Positions 1 to 7,750 of a DNA stretch of 28,823 nucleotides are shown piece by piece. The DNA is from Sedimentisphaera sp050251615 (GTDB lineage: Bacteria; Planctomycetota; Phycisphaerae; Sedimentisphaerales; Sedimentisphaeraceae), in contig JBFWMM010000036.1 in NCBI GenBank assembly GCA_050251615.1, forward strand, positions 1 through 28,823, read 5' to 3'. Both the position numbers and the translations under genes were made by a program. Every line of letters starts with the position of its first letter. Position 1 is the first letter of the stretch. The notes below the pieces were generated by a model. The model was given only the letters and a program-made list of their open reading frames with translations, did no database searches and had not been told where the DNA came from.

Positions 1-36
1 GTTTTAGGTTTTAGGTTTTAGGTTTTAGGTTTTAAG
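1..36. repeat. Heptanucleotide tandem repeat array (TTTTAGG/TTTTAAG), copy 1
   Basis: Four TTTTAGG units followed by one TTTTAAG occupy positions 2-36, and base 1 fits the end of a further unit cut off by the window edge. The unit and its G/A polymorphism are the same as in the array at 23964-24012, which is in reverse orientation. It lies just beyond the 3' end of a minus-strand gene. No function is known to me; it looks like a dispersed simple repeat. Confidence 0.85.
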
Positions 37-80
37 AGAGGGTAATCCTGCATTCGTGGCGTAGCATAACGGGCATTCGC

Positions 81-117
81 AAAAAGACAGCATCACCTGT
101 TTGACAGGTGATGCTGT
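81..117 (-). terminator. Rho-independent terminator of the glycoside hydrolase gene
   Basis: A perfect 14-bp inverted repeat (87-100 with 104-117, three-base loop) is followed on the minus strand by a CTTTTT tract (81-86). It lies 26 bases after the stop codon at 143 of the minus-strand glycosidase gene. Confidence 0.85.
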
Positions 118-142
118 TTGCAATCTCTGTATGATTTGTCTG

Positions 143-1696
143 TCAACCAAGGGTTATCTCGATGCGCTTATTGCCGATGCCGGCTGCGGGGATGAAATTT
201 CTGCTCGCCGAGCCATTGATATTGAACGAGCGGACATCCTTGCCGCTTCCGGACACATTCACATCAAGATTCATCGCGCGGTAGCGAATTTTAAGCCTTG
301 CTTGAGAAATGCCCTGCGGTAGAAGCGGTTTGAACGATATTCCGTTTTCGGCAAGCTTCAACCCGACAAGCGAACCGATACTCATCCTGATGAATCCCGT
401 AGCGCTCCAGGTCTGGCGGTTTGTTGCGTTCCAATTGCCTATCGGGCCGCCAAGCTCTTGCAGTCCGCCGTAGCTCTCGCCCGTTTCGGGGTGGTATATC
501 TCAACGAACTGGCTGTCTCTCACAGCGTTTTTTGCCAGTGCGTGCAGCTCCCTGCCAAACTTCTCCGCCTCGCCGTAATTCGCGCAAGTCTCAGCCCAGA
601 AACCTTGAGCATGCGGCCATACTGTCCCGCTGTGCCTGCCGAATCCGCCCATTGCAAGGTAGCGAGGGAAGCTCGGCCATAGGCAGGCTATGCCCTGTGG
701 AGTGGTCTGCGCTTTGGAAATGATGTTTTTTGCCAGCTCGCCTTCGGCAATGCCGAACATAACCGCGAAGCTGATCCCAAGCGCCTCCTGATAGTCACTG
801 TTAACAGGCGAATCGGCGATATAGTCGAGGGTGCCTGTTTTTGGGTTGAGGAAGTGGTTCAGGATGGAGGCTTTGAGTTTCTGCGCCTTTTGCTCTGTGC
901 CGGCTGCGTCCTTGCCGAGGGCGGCCGCCATAAGAGGCAGAATTTTGTATGCGTTGTAGTAGAGGCAGTTGGTGGAGAGTGTTTTCATAGGTATGCCGAC
1001 GCCTCGCGCCGAGCTGTGGTGATTGATCCAGTCGTGTATGCCGCTTGAGCCGCCGCAACCTTTGGCGTAAAACTCCGGATACGCCGCAACGCCGTCGCCG
1101 TAGCAGGCAGGGCCGCGGAAGAGATTTGATGTCTCATCGAATTCTTCGTACTCTCTGCGTGCGAGTGTGTTTTTAGCGGCCTCGAACGCGAGCTCAAGCA
1201 TCTTTTTGTCGCCGGTCTGGAGGAAGTAGTTCCAGGCACCCGTAACCCAGATGATGGAATCCCAGTACTGCCCGCCAATGACAACCTCACCGTCCTTGCG
1301 TTCCAAAACCGACATAAGCGTGTTTCTTGCCGCTTCAGGGGCGATGAGCCCGCCGAAGTTCCATACGTTTATCGCGGTGTCTCTTGTCCAGGGGCGGTCG
1401 TAGTTGAGGCCGGCCATAATGGCGGGAGCTTCCTCCTGCATCAGGCCTGATTTATAGTTCAGGATGTTTGTAGCCAGATCGCCGATAGCGATGCGAAAGG
1501 CCTTGTTGACAGTGTCGTTGTCGGTGTGGAGGAAGGGCGGCTTGATTCCGCGGTCTCCCATGGCGCTCGGTAAGGTTGGCCGGTCTGTCGGTCTTGCCGG
1601 AACGGCTTCTGCTTTTGATGCGAGTTTTGCAGCGCAGACAACCGCGCCGCTGGCGATAAAATTGCGTCTCGAACGGTTCACCGGTTCGTTTCCCAT
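143..1696 (-). CDS. Tat-exported (alpha/alpha)6-barrel glycoside hydrolase, MGH1/GH63-like
   Basis: Predicted secreted glycoside hydrolase of 517 residues. The start is placed at the ATG at 1696 because AGAAGGGG lies seven bases upstream; an in-frame ATG 16 codons earlier has no such site. The N-terminus carries a twin-arginine signal (S-R-R-N-F-I at residues 9-14, then a hydrophobic, alanine-rich stretch), so export folded through Tat is likely. The body shows the aromatic and acidic motifs of six-hairpin glycosidases: RPWTRD, GGQYWDSIIW, a HSGTVWPHAQGFWAE block and the NRQTWSATGF block near the C-terminus. These resemble the mannosylglycerate-hydrolase/GH63 and GH78-like clans. The exact family and substrate cannot be set by eye. 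It is the last gene of a minus-strand run behind the sigma factor, 57 bases after the coiled-coil gene, and ends at a strong terminator. Confidence 0.75.
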   Translation of the reverse strand: MGNEPVNRSRRNFIASGAVVCAAKLASKAEAVPARPTDRPTLPSAMGDRGIKPPFLHTDNDTVNKAFRIAIGDLATNILNYKSGLMQEEAPAIMAGLNYDRPWTRDTAINVWNFGGLIAPEAARNTLMSVLERKDGEVVIGGQYWDSIIWVTGAWNYFLQTGDKKMLELAFEAAKNTLARREYEEFDETSNLFRGPACYGDGVAAYPEFYAKGCGGSSGIHDWINHHSSARGVGIPMKTLSTNCLYYNAYKILPLMAAALGKDAAGTEQKAQKLKASILNHFLNPKTGTLDYIADSPVNSDYQEALGISFAVMFGIAEGELAKNIISKAQTTPQGIACLWPSFPRYLAMGGFGRHSGTVWPHAQGFWAETCANYGEAEKFGRELHALAKNAVRDSQFVEIYHPETGESYGGLQELGGPIGNWNATNRQTWSATGFIRMSIGSLVGLKLAENGISFKPLLPQGISQARLKIRYRAMNLDVNVSGSGKDVRSFNINGSASRNFIPAAGIGNKRIEITLG

Positions 1697-1753
1697 TATG
1701 TCCCCTTCTGTTGTTTTAACGCGGGCCCGCCCAAAGGCCTGCATGCCGGAAGC

Positions 1754-2617
1754 TCAGTCCCAGCTTATTTCTTTTTTTCCGTTCTCTGCGGTGAGCTCGT
1801 CAACGCGCTTTTTGATCTGAGCGTCTCTCTCCCTGCTGAGGGTTTCGAGGTCCTTCTGTTGTTTCTCGATTTCCTTCTGCAGTTCTTCGAGGCGGGCTTT
1901 GAGTTCATCAAAGCGCATACGCCGCTTCTCTATTATAATGTCGAAGCGGGCAGATACAACCTCTTCAAGCTCAGCGAGCACATCCTTGCGTTTTATTTTT
2001 CCCGCGCTGTAGTTTTTGAGCAGTTCTTCGCGGCGCTGTTTGAGCTGATCGTCCATTCTCATCAGGTTTGCGAGCTCGGGGTTGCGCTTTGCTGTTTCAA
2101 AGAGGGCACGGTATTTGCCGGCGATATGCATTGTGTCCATGAACGCTGTTTCGGGGTTGTTCTCGAACGCTTCTCTGAGTTGCTTGGCTACGGTAGGATA
2201 GTTTTCCTCCAGCCACGCGAGAAATTCATCATTGCGCATGGTAAACCTCTCTTTGACGGCGTTTCGCATATTTCCGCCTCTGCCGTGCATAGATTCCATC
2301 CTGTCGGCTTCGGGCGGTATCTCCGGCCCACCCTGATGGCGGCTGTTGCCACGCATGACTCCCATACGCCTGTTGTTGATTTCTGCCGCAAAAGCGTCAG
2401 GGTCTTTTTCCCGAAGCTCTCTAAGCTGCTTTGCCTTTTCAGGGTCCTGCCGCTCAATGGCATCAAGCATTCTCTCCTGCATATGCTCGCCCTGCATTTC
2501 GCCGAGAGGAGTTTCCTCAATGAACACGTTAACATCTTCTTGAGCGGGGGCGATGGGCGCTGTTTCTGCGGCGCAGTAAAGAGTGGTGGCGAGAATTAAA
2601 AGCGCTGTAAGTCTCAT
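1754..2617 (-). CDS. Exported coiled-coil protein of unknown function
   Basis: A 287-residue protein with a Sec signal peptide (about residues 1-20, MRLTALLILATTLYCAAE). I chose ATG 2617 because AAAGGA lies eight bases upstream and the signal peptide then starts the protein; a longer reading would overlap the gene before it. The mature part is very rich in Arg, Glu, Lys and Met and almost wholly helical. The last 90 residues (about 195-285) form a clear heptad-type coiled coil with repeated EELQKEIEKQQKD-like segments. There is no recognisable catalytic motif. It begins five bases after the stop of the probable anti-sigma gene, so it is very likely co-transcribed with the sigma/anti-sigma pair. 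By analogy with Spy/CpxP-like or heavy-metal-sensor proteins it may be a periplasmic sensor or chaperone; that is inference only. Confidence 0.7.
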   Translation of the reverse strand: MRLTALLILATTLYCAAETAPIAPAQEDVNVFIEETPLGEMQGEHMQERMLDAIERQDPEKAKQLRELREKDPDAFAAEINNRRMGVMRGNSRHQGGPEIPPEADRMESMHGRGGNMRNAVKERFTMRNDEFLAWLEENYPTVAKQLREAFENNPETAFMDTMHIAGKYRALFETAKRNPELANLMRMDDQLKQRREELLKNYSAGKIKRKDVLAELEEVVSARFDIIIEKRRMRFDELKARLEELQKEIEKQQKDLETLSRERDAQIKKRVDELTAENGKKEISWD

Positions 2618-2621
2618 GGGT

Positions 2622-3074
2622 TTATCCTTTCCAGAAAGCGTCTGCGAAAAGTTCTGTTTCAATATCGCTAACCTCATAATCCACATAGCCGGATTCTGAT
2701 TCAGCGTAGGAAATCATATATTCGATGCTGTCGAGAGCTGTTTCGATGGTATCTGTGTCGGCGGAATTGTCCCAAAAGCTCTCTGAGGCATAGGCAAGGG
2801 AGGAGGCGTCTTCGGTGTCTGTGCCGGAGTACATCTTTACCGACACCGCCGCGGCAATCAGCAACATCGCCGCGACAGCCCAACGCGCTGCGGATCGGAA
2901 TCTGCGCTTTGCCTTAATCTCACGATTCAGGGCGGCGTGCAACCTGCCGACAAGTTCCGCATCAGCGGTAACATCCGGCATCGCATTTTTAACGCACTCA
3001 AGCGAGAAGAGCTCCTTTTCGAGCTTCTCAATCTCGTCTCTGACAGCAAATATGTCTGTGTTTTTCGTTTTCAT
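2622..3074 (-). CDS. Single-pass membrane protein, probable anti-sigma factor
   Basis: A 150-residue protein whose start overlaps the sigma-factor stop in an ATGA arrangement (3071-3074), which points to translational coupling. Residues 1-60 are charged and helical, with the heptad-like N-terminus typical of a cytoplasmic sigma-binding segment. One transmembrane helix follows at about 63-82 after a KAKRRF basic stretch. The outer 65 residues are strongly acidic (Asp, Glu, Ser, Tyr). No HxxxCxxC zinc anti-sigma motif is present, so it is not a classical ZAS-type anti-sigma. The assignment rests on gene position, overlap and topology rather than on a domain match. Confidence 0.65.
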   Translation of the reverse strand: MKTKNTDIFAVRDEIEKLEKELFSLECVKNAMPDVTADAELVGRLHAALNREIKAKRRFRSAARWAVAAMLLIAAAVSVKMYSGTDTEDASSLAYASESFWDNSADTDTIETALDSIEYMISYAESESGYVDYEVSDIETELFADAFWKG

Positions 3075-3601
3075 TCTATTATCAGTTTCGTTTTAAGTTT
3101 CTTCAGCGCCCTGTGTACCTTAGTGAGTACGGTCCCTATCGGTTTGCCTGTCACCTCGGCTATCTCCTTAAAGCTCATATCCGAGTAATAACGCAACATA
3201 ACCAGACTACGGCTTTCTTCATCCAAGCCGTCCAGTGCGCTCACTACGTCCGGCAACTCTTCTTCCGCCTCGCCTGCGTCTTGCAGGTGAGCCATCTCTT
3301 CATGGTACTGCTGCACATTTTCACGCTCTCGCATGGTCTTTCTGAGGTAGTCACAAAAAACGCTGTACGCGATTTTGTAGAGCCACGCCTCGAATGAGCC
3401 GCCTTTGTAGCCGTCTATGCTTTTATAGAGCTTGATGTAGAAGTCGCTGAGCAGGTCTTCCGCAACGCTTCTGTTGCGCACGTTTGCGATAAAATAACTG
3501 AGCATACGGCCTGAACAACTTTCAATAAGCTCAAGCCAGGCTGCCGAATCACCATCTTTGCAGAGTCTGACAACCTGCTCTTTTTTATCGTCCGTGATCA
3601 C
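3071..3601 (-). CDS. ECF-type RNA polymerase sigma factor
   Basis: A 176-residue sigma-70-family factor with only regions 2 and 4, the ECF layout. Region 2 (about 20-90) includes the RSVAEDLLSDFYIKLYKSID segment for core binding and the SFEAWLYKIAYSVFCDYLRK segment that reads the -10 element. Region 4 (about 118-172) has LDEESRSLVMLRYYSDMSFKEIA and the helix-turn-helix GKPIGTVLTKVHRALKKLK. The start is a GTG codon and no strong Shine-Dalgarno sequence is visible, so the start is less certain. It is coupled to a membrane protein that should hold it inactive until an envelope signal arrives. The downstream coiled-coil and glycosidase genes are its likely operon mates. No autoregulatory promoter was identifiable by eye. 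Confidence 0.9.
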   Translation of the reverse strand: MITDDKKEQVVRLCKDGDSAAWLELIESCSGRMLSYFIANVRNRSVAEDLLSDFYIKLYKSIDGYKGGSFEAWLYKIAYSVFCDYLRKTMRERENVQQYHEEMAHLQDAGEAEEELPDVVSALDGLDEESRSLVMLRYYSDMSFKEIAEVTGKPIGTVLTKVHRALKKLKTKLIIE

Positions 3602-3662
3602 GATTGCTTAGACGTACAAAAGAATGTTATTATTTCAAAAAAACGCATCAGAGTCCCGAAAA

Positions 3663-3947
3663 TCAAAAGAAGTCGTCGTCTTCATCCTGCGGGTATTTCC
3701 AGTCTTCGCCTTCTTCCATCTCTTCTATCTCACGTTCTACATATCTGATAAGCTTTTCCTGTATTGGAGCGATTTTGCGGCTGCCCAGATTCTGCTCCTC
3801 AATCAGCGATACAAGCGTATCCAAGCGCATTAGCTGCCATTTACCCACACACTCCGGTTCTATGATGTTCCCGAACGGGTCGCAGAGAAATCTCCTGCGG
3901 CCGTCATCGCCCATTGAGTAGAACTCACAATCCTTGCACTGTTTCAT
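3663..3947 (-). CDS. Small four-cysteine (zinc-ribbon-like) hypothetical protein
   Basis: A 94-residue protein starting at ATG 3947, preceded by a purine-rich GAGAAAG. The first third has Cys4, Cys7, Cys22 and Cys33 in a CxxC-x14-C-x10-C pattern with a DP(F)GN turn, which suggests a metal-binding ribbon. The rest is helical and ends in a highly acidic tail (EEMEEGEDW...DEDDDFF). The reading frame stays open upstream, but that part is low-complexity Phe/Leu sequence from AT-rich non-coding DNA and is not counted. It stands 61 bases before the sigma-factor start and may share its transcript. On the other side it is divergent from a 26-residue basic peptide gene. I do not recognise the family; the acidic tail suggests a partner that binds basic protein or nucleic-acid-binding surfaces. 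Confidence 0.6.
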   Translation of the reverse strand: MKQCKDCEFYSMGDDGRRRFLCDPFGNIIEPECVGKWQLMRLDTLVSLIEEQNLGSRKIAPIQEKLIRYVEREIEEMEEGEDWKYPQDEDDDFF

Positions 3948-4074
3948 CGCTTTCTCTTTCTCTAAAAATAAAAAAACACTTGATTTTTTAATCATAACCA
4001 ATAACCTATGACGTCTCAAAACAAAACTTGTCAAAATATGAGTTAAACTCAAAAAATACGGAGCAAAACAAAAA

Positions 4075-4155
4075 ATGAGTAAGCCAAGACGCAGACGTAA
4101 GGTCGGAAGCAAGAAAAGAAAAGCACGTTGGAAAGTCAGGCACAAAATTTCCTGA
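4075..4155 (+). CDS. 26-residue highly basic micropeptide
   Basis: A complete short gene: ATG, 25 further codons and TGA. The product starts MSKPRRRRK and ends WKVRHKIS; 15 of 26 residues are Lys, Arg or His, with no acidic residue. A GGAG ribosome-binding site lies at 4060-4063, 11 bases before the ATG, and a strong rho-independent terminator follows 25 bases after the stop, which together argue for real expression. A TTGTCA hexamer at 4028 is a possible -35 but I see no convincing -10. The composition resembles tiny ribosomal proteins such as bTHX or the mS38/AURKAIP1 (bS22-like) basic peptides, but I cannot assign it to either. A DNA- or RNA-binding peptide is the alternative. Confidence 0.55.
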   Translation: MSKPRRRRKVGSKKRKARWKVRHKIS

Positions 4156-4180
4156 TCTTTCGCTGTGTTTTTAGATAAGG

Positions 4181-4220
4181 AACCCCTGTGGACTCGTGGA
4201 GTCTTCAGGGGTTTTCTTTT
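4181..4220 (+). terminator. Rho-independent terminator after the micropeptide gene
   Basis: An outer stem AACCCCTG (4181-4188) pairs with CAGGGGTT (4206-4213), and an inner stem GACTC/GAGTC with a GTG loop makes an extended hairpin. TTCTTTT follows directly. On the plus strand it can only serve the short gene at 4075. Confidence 0.85.
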
Positions 4221-4390
4221 CGGGGAAGGCAAAAGGCACGATATGCCTCAGCTGAATTGCATTTTTCAGCTCACAACAGGCGCGGGATGTAATTCAAAAT
4301 TACACATTCAAGATTCAATAATCTCCTGTAATGAGTCAGTGCAGGGATTACTGCCTGCAAAAGGCTTTGCCGAAGCTTATCGCTTTAAGC

Positions 4391-5968
4391 TTACATCCAG
4401 TCTGCGGCGAGCGCGGCGAGGTCTGCTATGCTCACCTTACCATCCTGATTGACGTCCGTGCCCTTGCACCACTTCGGCGCGGAGCATTCGCAGTCGAGCC
4501 AGTCGGAGGCTACAACGTCAAGCTCGTGCTTGTCAACGCGCCCGTCTTTGTTCATATCAGGCTTCTTGCCTGCGAATCTCGCAAGCGCGGGCATTCCGCT
4601 GTTCGAATCCATTATCCAGTCGTCTTCGGTGCCGTCTTCCGTGCAGAGCTCGAAATCCCAGTCAGCTTCGGCAAATGTGTTGCGGTTGCGGATTTCCGCC
4701 TTGCTCAGGCCTTTCCCGCCCGCGCTGTTACGTACTCCGCTTGCGTCAACATCCCAGAAGCTGTTGGTGGTCTCGGCATTGAGTTCGCTGCGGCCGATGA
4801 GGCCTCCGAGGCGGGAATTTCCTCTCCCGCGCACGGCCTTTGCCGAGTAGCAATGGGAGACTACGCCCTCATTCACGCCGACAAGGCCGCCGGTATCTGT
4901 GATGATTCCCGTCACCTCGGCGGTTGAGACGCTGTTGAAGATTGTGCCGTAATTACAGCCGACAAGTCCGCCGGCGGAGTAGGCATCGGTTACGGTGCCG
5001 CTTGAGCTGCATCTGCGGATTGTACCGAAGTTCAGGCCGGCCAGTGCGCCGCAGTTGAGAATGCCCGTTACCGAGCAATCTTCTATCGCCAGATTCTTGA
5101 CCGTCCCCTCTTCTCCTATTATACCGAACAGCCCGCCGTTGGCGTATGCGCCCTCAATCGTCAGGCCGGTAATTCTGCGGCCGGCGCCGTTGAATGATCC
5201 GGTGAAAGGTGTCTGTGCGGCAATGGGGGGCTCACGGTACAGGAGGTGCGACAAGTCTATATTCCTCACGAGCAGATAATGCGCATCGGGGTTGCGGCTT
5301 GCAACGCCGAGTCCTTCTGCGTTGGAGATGCGGTACGGATTCTGCGGAGTTCCCGCGCCGGTGGGCTTGTAGTAAACCGCGGTTGCATAGATATCCCGCA
5401 CAACATTTCGCACATCAACATCCCAGCCTGCAAAGATATACGGCCGATCGGCCTCGATGTCCGGCTCGGGCGCGTCCTGATTCTCGAATACGGTAACAAC
5501 GCTATCACCTCCCGCTATCGTGCCATGTTCGCCCGCATCAAATGTAACGGTGTACTGTGGCACCACATCTATGGCAGTAAAAGCGAACGGTTCGAAAAGT
5601 GCTCCTATGGCGCCCTCGTTAATAAAGTTTATCTCATCGGTTACGGCATAGATGTGGTCGGTCGCGGCATCATATATGCGGAGCTTGAAGCCCGTTCTCT
5701 CAGGCTCGCTTGCGAAAACAACAAACATAAACTGAACTGTCCCCGCAATTGCCTCAACCGGCTCACCCTTGCCCGCCATAACGCCCTCGGGCGTCCAGAC
5801 GCTAAGCATGCTGCCATGCGAAGTACCGATTTGATTGCCGTCCAGGCTTACCGTGCTATAGACGTTCATCATATATTTGTCGGTAACCGGATCTCCCCAG
5901 TCCGGGGAGACGGCTATTGCGGCCAGTGCGGTAAGGAGCAGAGTTGCGGCAACAAGCGTTTGTTTCAT
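4391..5968 (-). CDS. Secreted GLUG-repeat / InlB-repeat protein with C-terminal dockerin-like domain
   Basis: A 525-residue exported protein. Residues 1-19 are a Sec signal peptide; GGAAAC stands about nine bases before ATG 5968. Residues 20-135 form an unassigned all-beta-looking domain. Residues 139-200 resemble an InlB B-repeat (YTVTFDAGEHGTI...Y.FAGWD). Residues 278-395 hold about four GLUG-type repeats with the G-G-L-V/F-G-x-N-x-G pattern. The last 56 residues carry two EF-hand-like loops, DMNKDGRVDKHELD (471-484) and DVNQDGKVSIADLA (505-518), each followed by a hydrophobic A.DWL/M ending, the layout of type I dockerins common in Phycisphaerae. The InlB and GLUG parts point to adhesion or cell-surface display; the dockerin to attachment to another protein. 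No catalytic motif is seen and no cohesin gene is in the window. Confidence 0.8.
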   Translation of the reverse strand: MKQTLVAATLLLTALAAIAVSPDWGDPVTDKYMMNVYSTVSLDGNQIGTSHGSMLSVWTPEGVMAGKGEPVEAIAGTVQFMFVVFASEPERTGFKLRIYDAATDHIYAVTDEINFINEGAIGALFEPFAFTAIDVVPQYTVTFDAGEHGTIAGGDSVVTVFENQDAPEPDIEADRPYIFAGWDVDVRNVVRDIYATAVYYKPTGAGTPQNPYRISNAEGLGVASRNPDAHYLLVRNIDLSHLLYREPPIAAQTPFTGSFNGAGRRITGLTIEGAYANGGLFGIIGEEGTVKNLAIEDCSVTGILNCGALAGLNFGTIRRCSSSGTVTDAYSAGGLVGCNYGTIFNSVSTAEVTGIITDTGGLVGVNEGVVSHCYSAKAVRGRGNSRLGGLIGRSELNAETTNSFWDVDASGVRNSAGGKGLSKAEIRNRNTFAEADWDFELCTEDGTEDDWIMDSNSGMPALARFAGKKPDMNKDGRVDKHELDVVASDWLDCECSAPKWCKGTDVNQDGKVSIADLAALAADWM

Positions 5969-6131
5969 TTGTCAGTTTCCGTTTATATGTTTTTATTACA
6001 ATCTTTGAGTTGATTCTACGATATTTCGTGTCCTTGTTCAATCGTAAATTGCGTTATGGCCGTAATTTATCGCGAAAAACTGTAGAAGACCAGGGCAAGG
6101 CAGCAGGTAAAAGGCTGGTGATGTCCCGGCA

Positions 6132-7589
6132 TCAGACATCTGCGAGCATTACCGGGCCGCACTCATTTATCTCGGTTGCGTTGTTCTTCGCCCCGGGCAC
6201 ATCGCCTCTGAAGAATGGTTCTTCTCTCTGCTCGCCGTGAAGCTGCTGCCTGTCGGGAGTGGGTTTGTCGGGGATGTTGTCTCCGGTCTGTGCTTTCCAT
6301 TGCGCAAGGAGCTTTCGCATCATTTCGAGCTGCGCTTTGTGTGCAGGCTCCTTCGAGAGGTCGCTGAACTGATACGGGTCTTTCCTGACGTTGAACAGGA
6401 GCTCTTCAGGCTGATCTGCGCTTGTAACCTTCATCTGGTTCCCGTTCAGCTTGCCATCATCGGCCGCCTGCCAGAACTCCTTCACATCGCTCCAGTTGTA
6501 GAACGCGCTTTCCCCGCATACGTTGTATGTGTGCGGGAATGCGTTCCAGATGTAGAGCCAGTCGCCCGTACGCACCATCCTCTCGTGCAGTTGCATCACG
6601 TGCCAGTTTCTCTCCGCAAACGCCACCTCACGCGAGACGTGGGATGGGTCTGTAAGAACCTTGCAGAAGCTGACACCCTGAACGCTACCGGGCTTCTTAA
6701 TGCCGGCGAGCTCAAGAAATGTGGCAGAGTAGTCAATCGAGCTTACAAGCGAGTCTGTGCGGCCGACTTTAACATCAGGCCCGTTTATGATCAGGGGCGT
6801 TTTTATGCCGCTCTCGTAGAGATATGTCTTGCACCTTATGAAGGGTCGGCCATTGTCGGAGCAGTAAACGATGTATGTGTTGTCCGCGACGCCCTGCTTT
6901 TCCAGCTCCTCCACGACAAGGGCAGTGTAGTAGTCTGTGCGGCTGATTTCGTGGTAATATCCCGCGAGGTTTTCTCTCTCCGCGGGCCCGTCATAGAGCA
7001 TCGGCGGCACATTCACCTGATCAGGCGCATACTTCGGCGCCTTGTCGTTTATCTGCCATTCTCTGTGCGCATCGTGCGAGGCGAACCACATAAAGAAGGG
7101 ACGGTCTTTCGGTCTCTCTTTCAGGAATTTCAGCCACTTTTCAGCGCCCGATGGCCCGCTGTCTTCGCCGCGGTCAAAGCCGAGCTGTTTGAAGTCTGCC
7201 ATGTGGTTTTTGCCTGAAATGGCGGTGTAGTAGCCCGCGGCACGGAAATCGTGAATGAACGTGTGCTGTGTGGAAGGAAGAACTGTATGCAGCTCGGGGG
7301 CTCCGGTGTTGTGCGGGTAACGGCCTGTTACGATCGAGCATCTGCTCGGTGAGCAGGAGCTGATTGTCTGATAGGCGTTGTCAAAAACAAGCCCGCTTTT
7401 GGCAAGTCTGTCGATGCAGGGGGTCTTGATCTTGTCGTTGCCGTAGCAGGGCAGGTCGTCGGGGGAGATGTCGTCGGTGATGATAAATACGAAATTCGGG
7501 CTCGTCTTCTCAGCGCCAAACGCATAACATCCAAACGATACCGCGGCGGCGGCCATCCCGATACTTTTTATAAATTCTCTTCGTCTCAA
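6132..7589 (-). CDS. Tat-exported family S1 sulfatase
   Basis: Formylglycine-dependent arylsulfatase-superfamily enzyme that removes sulfate esters, 485 residues. The signature C-S-P-S-R begins at Cys79, the residue matured to formylglycine, followed by the C-S-I-V-T-G-R continuation. Metal-binding Asp39-Asp40 are in ITDD; GKNHM, SHDAHREW and CSDNGRPF hold the other expected active-site Lys, His and Asp/Asn residues. The N-terminus has R-R-R-E-F-I and a hydrophobic stretch, so Tat export is likely; a Cys at residue 21 could even be a lipidation site. It resembles heparan-sulfatase-like (SGSH-type) enzymes, but the substrate is not proven. The start is TTG at 7589 because no in-frame ATG or GTG precedes it before a stop; GGGTG lies about seven bases upstream. 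An anaerobic or aerobic maturase must be encoded elsewhere. Confidence 0.9.
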   Translation of the reverse strand: MRRREFIKSIGMAAAAVSFGCYAFGAEKTSPNFVFIITDDISPDDLPCYGNDKIKTPCIDRLAKSGLVFDNAYQTISSCSPSRCSIVTGRYPHNTGAPELHTVLPSTQHTFIHDFRAAGYYTAISGKNHMADFKQLGFDRGEDSGPSGAEKWLKFLKERPKDRPFFMWFASHDAHREWQINDKAPKYAPDQVNVPPMLYDGPAERENLAGYYHEISRTDYYTALVVEELEKQGVADNTYIVYCSDNGRPFIRCKTYLYESGIKTPLIINGPDVKVGRTDSLVSSIDYSATFLELAGIKKPGSVQGVSFCKVLTDPSHVSREVAFAERNWHVMQLHERMVRTGDWLYIWNAFPHTYNVCGESAFYNWSDVKEFWQAADDGKLNGNQMKVTSADQPEELLFNVRKDPYQFSDLSKEPAHKAQLEMMRKLLAQWKAQTGDNIPDKPTPDRQQLHGEQREEPFFRGDVPGAKNNATEINECGPVMLADV

Positions 7590-7636
7590 AAAGCACCCAT
7601 TCTGTCAAATATAATTGTCATGGTCATTCGGTCATT

Positions 7637-7664
7637 ATGATAATCCTGCGTAGCGTTTCTTCAA
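7637..7664 (-). promoter_or_regulatory. Candidate sigma-70-type promoter for the sulfatase gene
   Basis: On the minus strand TTGAAG (7664-7659) is separated by 16 bases from TATCAT (7642-7637), 48 bases before the sulfatase start codon. The match is 4/6 and 5/6 to consensus. The spacer equals that of the other promoter candidates in this window. Confidence 0.4.
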
Positions 7665-7750
7665 GAAGAAATTGCAAGGTCAGGCACGATGCAATAGGCA
7701 ATCGATGCCGGCAGGACTTATGAATCACGAAGTGCGCAGTAGGCTCAAGA

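Noticed and set aside
1859..2599. A 246-codon plus-strand open frame
   Set aside because: It is antisense to the coiled-coil protein gene, whose signal peptide, ribosome-binding site and operon position are convincing; the product is Cys/Phe-rich and unlike a known protein.
3948..4232. Upstream extension of the four-cysteine protein to 189 residues
   Set aside because: The extension is low-complexity Phe/Leu/Arg sequence, runs antisense through the micropeptide gene and into its terminator, and has no start signal.
5246..6013. A 255-codon plus-strand frame, and similar long frames at 6237-7217, 7801-8631, 8737-9447, 9601-10554 and 16680-17768
   Set aside because: All lie antisense to well-supported genes (dockerin protein, sulfatase, GH31, thrS) and show no domain or start signal.
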